Made by a program: the position numbers and the translations under genes. Below the pieces are notes generated by a model that made no database searches, had not been told where the DNA came from, and saw only the letters and a list, made by a program, of their open reading frames with translations. DNA of 47,648 nt. Origin: Candidatus Zipacnadum vermilionense. Lineage in GTDB: Bacteria > Armatimonadota > Zipacnadia > Zipacnadales > Zipacnadaceae. Positions within the stretch are counted from its first letter, which is position 1, and the number at the start of each line of letters is the position of its first letter. The stretch spans positions 1 to 47,648 of the forward strand of contig JALGSV010000028.1 of the NCBI GenBank assembly GCA_029821755.1, given 5' to 3'. This document shows, piece after piece, positions 43,101 to 47,648 of this stretch.

Positions 43101-43152
43101 GTTCGAGTTTGAGGCGAGCCCGTTTGAGGTGAGGACCTTCCGCCTCACATAG
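40150..43152 (+). CDS. GH38 alpha-mannosidase
   Basis: A 1000-residue enzyme with ATG 40150 after GAAGGGAA. Residues 1-200 are an N-terminal sandwich. The catalytic barrel begins with GHSHIDTAWLW (zinc ligands His231 and Asp235 and the usual TAWLWP). The nucleophile region reads MWVEADANVSSGEAL with Asp310 as the predicted nucleophile and zinc ligand, followed by LPDVFGYNAGMPQIL. LLHQFHDILSGSSIGEVYEE near 550-570 carries the last zinc-site histidine. The remaining 400 residues are the beta-rich C-terminal half. These retaining enzymes cut terminal alpha-mannose. No signal peptide, so it is cytoplasmic. Its stop codon overlaps a TAGGGG element end at 43150. Confidence 0.95.
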   Translation: MDHRIVVKKIEILQGLAIAESLPLGPWEARACRHRGPDDYEWLEDWHPVEEVSWWAALQTVFFRARLTVPEEWTGRADLSFEFADMEGMVSVDGHPWAGLNVWGHRSCPAPPPGEPDLLLEFLSSPGTFSHPELAGTAGSFRGGSLQLVDAEVQAAVYDFRFALEAYEALPDERRRARLGQALEEAMLIPDLTAVRGVILPQIAESRRLLAERTAEIAPDPEGGRLLMTGHSHIDTAWLWPIRETIRKCSRTFATACRMMERCPEYRFSCPQPQLYWYTKRHYPTLYEEIQRWVAAGNWETTGAMWVEADANVSSGEALIRQMLYGLQFFREEFGTRPTLCWLPDVFGYNAGMPQILRGCGLQSFWTWKLHWQSRDEFPHHLFWWEGVDGSRVMAHIPKLGGGGYSGTPNPQQLVRSWEANQQKAGYEEQLFPFGYGDGGGGATEEMLEYLRRAEHYPGLPACRQGTAEEFFAQAHEQAGELPVWVGELYLETHRGTYTSQALTKRGNRKCELGLRELEIWGTLAGSEGLRETTGKLWRTVLLHQFHDILSGSSIGEVYEETERDHAQVLQAAAAGREAALDALSAGGADWRVHNSLSWKRRDLVSIPGGGFTGPVVAVCGEERLPAQVAGDEAVVVAPIPSVGAGTVTLEPGKPPVTAVRAKGNVLENEFYRLELAEDGSMGCLYDKRCDREVLEAGQRGNRLQLFQDGPVYEAAWNLHDTYEKREYAWEGETTVEVVESGPVRARARVTRRHRETVLVQDICLYHGLPRIDFLTQVDWRERQTVLKAAFPLAVRAYHATYEVQFGALERPTHRNTSWDQEKYEVCAQRWADLSEAGYGVSLLNDCKYGYDCRGSLLRLTLLRGTQYPDPNADLGEHEFTYSLLPHQGDWREGDTAREAYALNVPLLVRPGGGEAVSYLTVDGPALLETLKPAEDGNGVIMRLYEPNGGRGRVTVTHRLPYSEVVECNMVEEGEEPVQVGGRSFEFEASPFEVRTFRLT

Positions 43153-43196
43153 GGGCGCAGAGCCTCACCCTCTGCCTCCTCTCCTTGCAGGAGAGG
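43150..43196. repeat. two hairpins beginning at the GH38 stop codon
   Basis: TAGGGGCG starts at the stop codon (43150). GCAGAG (43157-43162) pairs with CTCTGC (43170-43175), and CCTCTCC (43178-43184) pairs with GGAGAGG (43190-43196) over TTGCA. The second hairpin ends 22 nt before the next start codon. The 5' end matches the TGTAGGGGCG end of the other elements in 7 to 8 bases. Confidence 0.75.
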
Positions 43197-43218
43197 GGAA
43201 GAGAATAGGAGACAGACA

Positions 43219-45315
43219 ATGCCCAAGTCGAGTCCCCAACCTTTCCGCGGCCTGCACTATGACATGGCCCGCGGGAACTATGAATCCTACGCCACGCTTC
43301 GCCGTATCGTTCGGCTCTGCGCGGAGCTGGGCCTCAATGAATTGGTCCTTTACATGGAGGACCTCTGGCGCTACAGCAAGCACCCGAAGCTGTCCAACCC
43401 GCACTCCTACGCTCCGGCGGAGATGGGAGAGCTGGCACAGTACGCCGCCGACCGTGGTGTGGGCTTCATCCCGTCACTCACGACGCTGGGGCACTCAGTC
43501 CACATTCTAGAGAAGCCCGCGTACGCCCACCTGGCCTTCCCCGGCAAGTCCCTGGAGTTCGACGTGCTCCAGCCGGAGGTCTACGATCTGTTCAGCGACC
43601 TCCTCGACGAGGTGCTGCCGCACTTCGCCAGTCCCTACGTCTTCGTCAATGGCGACGAGATGCGTCTGCATCACCTGACCGACGAGGCGCGAGAGGTGGC
43701 GCGGAAGAAGAGTATCGGCCATCTCTTCGGCACGGCGATGCAGAAGATCTGCCAAATGGTCATCGACCGGGGCAAGCGGCCAATCATCTGGCACGACCTC
43801 CTGCTGCACCACGCGGATGCGCTGGACTACCTCCCCAAGGAGACGGTGATCGCCTACTGGTTCTACGACTGGCAGCCGAGCTACCCGGCAATCCCGTACT
43901 TCTGCAGCCGAGGCTACGACGTGCTGGGCTGCCCCGGCGTCATGAAGACGGCGCCGAACGGTCCCACCTACGGTCGGGCGCTGGCGAGCATCCTGGGGCA
44001 GGCGAAAGCGGCCGCGGCCAACGCCACCGGGCCGGGGGCCTCCTGGAGGGGGCAGGTAGAGGATCCGGGTGTCTGCCTGGGGACGATGACAACCGTCTGG
44101 GAGGAGTGCACCTGGAAGATGGCGCTGCTGGGAATCTACGCCACGGCGCGCTGGACGCAGGACGCAGACCTGTCGTACGACCGCGTGCTGGGCGATTTTA
44201 GCCGCGACGTGCTCGGCGTCAAAGCGGCCCGCGTGGGGAAGGCGTGGCTGTCCGCCTCCAACGAGGATTACCGGATGCGCATCATCACCGAGGCCGAGGC
44301 CGGTCCGCGCTCGCCGGAGGAGAAGGCGCTCCTAGCCAAGGAAAGCGCCAGCCGGCGCCAGCGGATTGAGCGCGACAGCTTCGTGCTGGAGGCGGTGGAG
44401 GCGACCAAGAACACCGATCTGCAGAAGTACCTGCAGGGCTACGCTCGAAGCTTGCGCAAGGTGCGGCGCGCGCCGAAGCACACACGGCCCGAGCCGGTGC
44501 TGCTGACGCCGAGCCTCGTGGACCCCGCCGACCGGACTTGCCGCCTGATCAAGACCGAGACCCAGTATGGCCATCAGCTCCTGGTGCTGACCAACGGGCT
44601 CACCGCTGTCGCTATCCTGCCGGAGTTCGGCGGGACGCTGCTGGAGTGGGCCGTCCTGGGCGAGGAGCCCTGGGCGCCGCTCAGCAGCGGGTATGAGCGC
44701 TGGGCCTCCACCGAGCACCCCACCCCCGGCGACCCGGCCCTCGGCTCGCCCTGGGGCGCGGGGTATCTGGGTGGCTGGCGGGAGTGTGTCTACTACAATG
44801 CCCGCCTGCAGCCGTCCTCCCTCTGGGGGCGGCCCTTCAAGACCAAGGTTCTCAGCAAGGGACCGGAGGAGGTTGCGGTGCAGTTGACCGGCCGCAACGA
44901 GGTGGCGGAGCTCCAGCGCGTGGTTACCCTCAAGCGGGGCAAGCGCGTGGTGCAGATTGACAGCACGGCTACTAATCGCTTCCTCCCCGGCTATCTGGCG
45001 ATTCAGCCGAATGCCGGGCACTCCCTGCCCGGGACCTCTGTGCCTGTCCTGCGGCTAATCGAGGGGAAAGACGGACAGCCCCGCTCGCTTCTGGACCACG
45101 ACGGCACACTGCACTTCGTCCCCCAAGCCAACTCCTTGCGGGTGGAGTCGCCCCTGAACAAGCACTTCCTCGCCCTGAGCTGGCAGCGCGGTGACGTGGA
45201 TCGCGTGCTCACCGATGTGGGAGCCGAGTGGTTTACGCTGGAACCGTTGGGCAAAGAGAAGTGGTGCAAGCAGGGGGAGAGCGTGAGATTGCGATTGAGG
45301 TATGAGGTGGGGTAG
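43219..45315 (+). CDS. GH20-like barrel protein with C-terminal mutarotase-like domain
   Basis: A 698-residue cytoplasmic protein; its start follows AATAGGAGAC. Residues 8-340 form a barrel of the GH20 beta-hexosaminidase type: RGLHYDMARGNYESYATLRR, then LNELVLYMEDLW, then VNGDEM with Asp146 and Glu147, the acid pair that in GH20 positions and protonates the substrate for substrate-assisted cleavage of HexNAc. A final barrel strand gives TVWEECTW. Residues 430-698 are beta-rich with a GLTAVAILPEFGGTLLEW start, reminiscent of mutarotase-type domains. GH20 enzymes rarely carry such a tail, and parts of the usual active site are not obvious, so HexNAc cleavage is probable, not certain. The gene is part of the GH38 operon. 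Confidence 0.78.
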   Translation: MPKSSPQPFRGLHYDMARGNYESYATLRRIVRLCAELGLNELVLYMEDLWRYSKHPKLSNPHSYAPAEMGELAQYAADRGVGFIPSLTTLGHSVHILEKPAYAHLAFPGKSLEFDVLQPEVYDLFSDLLDEVLPHFASPYVFVNGDEMRLHHLTDEAREVARKKSIGHLFGTAMQKICQMVIDRGKRPIIWHDLLLHHADALDYLPKETVIAYWFYDWQPSYPAIPYFCSRGYDVLGCPGVMKTAPNGPTYGRALASILGQAKAAAANATGPGASWRGQVEDPGVCLGTMTTVWEECTWKMALLGIYATARWTQDADLSYDRVLGDFSRDVLGVKAARVGKAWLSASNEDYRMRIITEAEAGPRSPEEKALLAKESASRRQRIERDSFVLEAVEATKNTDLQKYLQGYARSLRKVRRAPKHTRPEPVLLTPSLVDPADRTCRLIKTETQYGHQLLVLTNGLTAVAILPEFGGTLLEWAVLGEEPWAPLSSGYERWASTEHPTPGDPALGSPWGAGYLGGWRECVYYNARLQPSSLWGRPFKTKVLSKGPEEVAVQLTGRNEVAELQRVVTLKRGKRVVQIDSTATNRFLPGYLAIQPNAGHSLPGTSVPVLRLIEGKDGQPRSLLDHDGTLHFVPQANSLRVESPLNKHFLALSWQRGDVDRVLTDVGAEWFTLEPLGKEKWCKQGESVRLRLRYEVG

Positions 45316-45328
45316 GAAGAACGTCTCG

Positions 45329-45364
45329 CTCGCCCGTGCCGCCTCGACGGGCGAGACGCCCGTC
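45329..45364. repeat. alternative overlapping hairpins before the divergent GH38-like gene
   Basis: CTCGCCCGT (45329-45337) can pair with ACGGGCGAG (45347-45355). The overlapping GACGGGCG (45346-45353) can instead pair with CGCCCGTC (45357-45364) over AGA. Only one can form at a time. The gene starts at 45388, 24 nt beyond the second stem. Confidence 0.75.
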
Positions 45365-45387
45365 GTACCGCCGATCGAGGTGCATCC

Positions 45388-47648
45388 ATGAAACTAGCCG
45401 TCGTCATGCTCGATATGCCCCATTGGGCGGAGGACCGCGAGAGCGGGAGGTGCTTCGAGTACCTCTACGAGTGGCTGGAGGGGTACTCGCTGATGTGGGA
45501 CCCGTACCTGCTAGCGCGGCTGGGGGAGACCCCGGCGCTGGTGGGCGTGGAGCAGGCCCGGGCGGGCGGGCATGACTTGCTCGTCGTCGGTGGGCGGCAG
45601 GTGGCGGAGGAACTGGCCTCTGAGGAGCTCCTCCCCGGCCTGTGGCTGGACCCGCCGGAGGAGTTACTGGGCGGGTTCGCACACGCCGGACGCTGCCAGT
45701 CGATGTGCGAGCGGCTGTCGCTGGTGGGGCATGACGAGTACTACCTCCCGGAATGGGAGTTCTACTGGGCCCTGGAGGCGGGGCGTGACCAGACCGCCGT
45801 GGGCGAGGTCGGCGACCGCCCGCTGTTCGTGGCCGAGCGCGGGCGGGGCGTGTGCTGCTGCGACTTCTTCCGCATGATCTATACGCTGCAGTATCGCCGA
45901 CCGGAGGTGGTCAAGGCCGCCGCGGCCACCGCACTCGTGAGGGCGCTCTATGCGGTGCTGGGTGAGGACCCGGGCTTGGTCCCCGTCTGCTCGGCGGAGC
46001 CGGAGTCGCTACGGCGCGACTTCCACTCCTTCGGAGCCATGTTGGAGATATTCAAGCACTTGCTGCGGGAGGCGCAGGAGGAGTGCGAGGCTCTGCCACA
46101 GATCGAGGCGACGGTGCTGGGGGCGGCGCGGGCTTATGTCGAGGGCGAGTCGCAACTGGCGCGAGAGAAGCTGGGCGAGGCCTTCCGGCAGATGGCGGCC
46201 GAGCGGGAGCGGCGCTTCCCCTTGAAGATCTACATGGTCGACACGCCTCACTGCGGGATCGTCTTCCCCGAGGGCAGTATGTTCGAGGCCGAGTGGCCGC
46301 ACTACATGCAGGAGTTCCTCCACCAATTCCTGCCCTTCCTGGACGGCGGCAACTACAAGCTCAGTCTGGAGACCAGCGTAGTGAGCCTCAAGGAGCTGAT
46401 CCGCCGTTACCCGCGCTACGGAGAGCTGTGCCGTCGGCTGATTGCCGAGGGAAAGCTGGAGTTGGTCAACGGTTCTTTCAGCTGCCCACTGCAGCAGTAC
46501 ACCGGCATCGAGGCGGCCTACCGGGAGTTCGAGGTAGGCCAGGCGGCGCTACGCGAACTGGGGCTGACCGTCGACAGCTACGTCTGCCAGGAGTTCTCCT
46601 TCACGCCGGCCTTTCCCGGGATTCTGCGGGACCTGGGGTACAAGACAGCCCTGCACGCCACCCAGAATCGGGGCTGGTGCCCGGAGGGGGAGGGGGTGTT
46701 CCTGCACTGGCAGGGGGCGGACGGGCGAGCCCTGCCGGTGATCGGCCACCATCACCTGAATACCATCCGGCGCGGCAGCAGTACCTATATCGAGCTGCCC
46801 CTCGCTTTCGTCAAGGGTCGCGAAGAGGGCCTGTCGGAGCTCGTAGTCGTGCTGATGCAGGACCAGGGCTACATCCACCTGCGCTTCGAGATGATCCGCG
46901 CGCACCGGTATGCTCCGGTCTTCGTGCAGTACGCCACGGTGGGGGAGGTCATGGGGGCGCGGACGGGGGAGGCGCTTCCCGAGCAGTCTTTCCCCATGGA
47001 CGAGTACTACTGGGAGCAGCCCTACTGGGGGCCGACTTCGGTGGACTGGCTCAGCGGCTTGGAGCGGCATTACGCTTATGCCCAGCGGCTGCTGGGGTTG
47101 GAGGCGTTGGCCGCGGCGGCGGGAGTCGACGCGGGGCCGGCCCTGGCCCCGGCCTGGGAGACTGCGTTGGGCCGGGAGTCGCATGACGCGCTGCTCTGCC
47201 CTGGTGGGGCTACCGGGGACTTCTATCGGAACTCGATGCCCGACTACCAGGGCCCGCGCCAGCCGGAGTGCCTCGGCGAGACCCTTGACGCGCGGCAGGA
47301 GCAGGAAGAGAAGGCGCTGAAGGAGGTCGAGGAGGGGGCGCTGTTGTCGCTGGGCCTGCAGCCGGTCGCCATGCCGGGGGCGGCCGTGATAATCAATGCT
47401 TGGCCCATGGCGCGACGCTACGGCGGTCTGCTGCTTGACGCCGAGTCGGGACTGGGTATCGAGGGGCAGGCCCTCCGGGGCGGGACAGTGGAGGGGATCG
47501 GGTACGTGGCCGGAGAGATGTCAGGAGCCGCCTGGGAGGCGGTGGCTCTGGGCGAGCCGGTAGAGGCGGCGGGGCAGAGCTGGGCCTGGGAGATCGCGCT
47601 CGGGCGGCGAGAGGATGTGGTGCTGCACCATGGCGATCTGCGGCTGGC
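45388..47648 (+). CDS. divergent GH38-fold protein with N-terminal flavodoxin/GATase-like domain (C-terminus beyond window)
   Basis: The frame is open from ATG 45388 (GAGGTG upstream) to the window end, giving 753 residues. Residues 1-190 look like an alpha/beta domain (KLAVVMLDMPHW, HDLLVVGGRQV, RPLFVAERGRGVCCCDF), akin to the GATase-like domain of the protein at 3914. Residues about 278-450 resemble the GH38 barrel: IYMVDTPHCGIVFPEG stands where GH38 has GHSHIDTAWLW, GKLELVNGSFSCPL where the nucleophile strand is expected, and TPAFPGILRDLGY where GH38 has its LP-FGY-P-IL block. The usual zinc His-x-Asp and nucleophile Asp are not conserved, so it may be inactive or act differently. It is fourth in the SGNH to GH38 operon. 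Confidence 0.65.
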   Translation, partial: MKLAVVMLDMPHWAEDRESGRCFEYLYEWLEGYSLMWDPYLLARLGETPALVGVEQARAGGHDLLVVGGRQVAEELASEELLPGLWLDPPEELLGGFAHAGRCQSMCERLSLVGHDEYYLPEWEFYWALEAGRDQTAVGEVGDRPLFVAERGRGVCCCDFFRMIYTLQYRRPEVVKAAAATALVRALYAVLGEDPGLVPVCSAEPESLRRDFHSFGAMLEIFKHLLREAQEECEALPQIEATVLGAARAYVEGESQLAREKLGEAFRQMAAERERRFPLKIYMVDTPHCGIVFPEGSMFEAEWPHYMQEFLHQFLPFLDGGNYKLSLETSVVSLKELIRRYPRYGELCRRLIAEGKLELVNGSFSCPLQQYTGIEAAYREFEVGQAALRELGLTVDSYVCQEFSFTPAFPGILRDLGYKTALHATQNRGWCPEGEGVFLHWQGADGRALPVIGHHHLNTIRRGSSTYIELPLAFVKGREEGLSELVVVLMQDQGYIHLRFEMIRAHRYAPVFVQYATVGEVMGARTGEALPEQSFPMDEYYWEQPYWGPTSVDWLSGLERHYAYAQRLLGLEALAAAAGVDAGPALAPAWETALGRESHDALLCPGGATGDFYRNSMPDYQGPRQPECLGETLDARQEQEEKALKEVEEGALLSLGLQPVAMPGAAVIINAWPMARRYGGLLLDAESGLGIEGQALRGGTVEGIGYVAGEMSGAAWEAVALGEPVEAAGQSWAWEIALGRREDVVLHHGDLRL

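Overview
The window is about 47.6 kb of GC-rich bacterial DNA holding 29 protein genes or gene remnants. I see no rRNA, tRNA, CRISPR array, transposase, integrase or phage gene. The gene families point to an uncultured, probably free-living polysaccharide degrader of the kind seen in Armatimonadota and, second choice, Planctomycetota or relatives. The families behind this are SUMF1-fold, creatininase, URO-D-like, Gfo/Idh/MocA, DUF4838-like, WbsX/GH99-like, LamG/CBM9-tailed glycosidases, DUF1015 and an OPT-like multi-spanner. The phylum is an inference from gene content only.

Layout. (1) 1-3751, minus strand: creatininase-family amidohydrolase, a SUMF1-fold protein without the catalytic cysteines, and the N-terminal part of a GH36-type alpha-galactosidase. 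(2) 3914-9966, plus strand: two exported proteins head to tail (a beta-sandwich protein with a GATase-like end, then a TIM-barrel glycosidase-like protein) and an oxidoreductase. (3) 9971-19001, minus strand: DUF4838-like protein, oxidoreductase, a very large exported GH95-like/CBM9/LamG enzyme, and an exported transglutaminase-like/CARDB protein. (4) 19203-20573, plus strand: MATE exporter. (5) 20662-27313, minus strand: GH99/WbsX-like protein, GH29 alpha-fucosidase, URO-D-like protein, HtrA-like protease with a duplicated C-terminal domain, and a membrane-anchored cyclophilin. (6) 27460-35382, plus strand: sugar ABC binding lipoprotein, small membrane protein, a single-chain fusion of both ABC permeases, an acyl-CoA-synthetase-like enzyme and an OPT-like transporter. 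(7) 35426-38016, minus strand: aldo/keto reductase with Fe-S sites and a DUF1015 protein. (8) 38249-47648, plus strand: SGNH hydrolase broken by one in-frame TAG, URO-D-like protein, GH38 alpha-mannosidase, GH20-like protein, and a divergent GH38-like protein running off the window.

How the genes fit together. The exo-glycosidases would together remove galactose, fucose, mannose and HexNAc, the sugars of fucosylated complex glycans. Several have no signal peptide (GH29, GH38, GH20-like), so they should act in the cytoplasm on imported oligosaccharides, with the lipoprotein and fused permease as the obvious importer. No ABC ATPase is encoded here. Oxidoreductases, URO-D-like proteins and the aldo/keto reductase would handle downstream metabolism, but their substrates are not readable from sequence.

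The most unusual signal is between the genes. Small palindromic elements sit in many gaps and share an end of the form TGTAGGG(G) / CCCCTACA. At four genes the stop codon TAG lies inside that end. Of 26 intact 3' ends visible, 18 use TAG, which is odd for GC-rich DNA where TGA normally dominates. The largest element (31345-31457) has 33-bp perfect inverted arms that are themselves hairpins.
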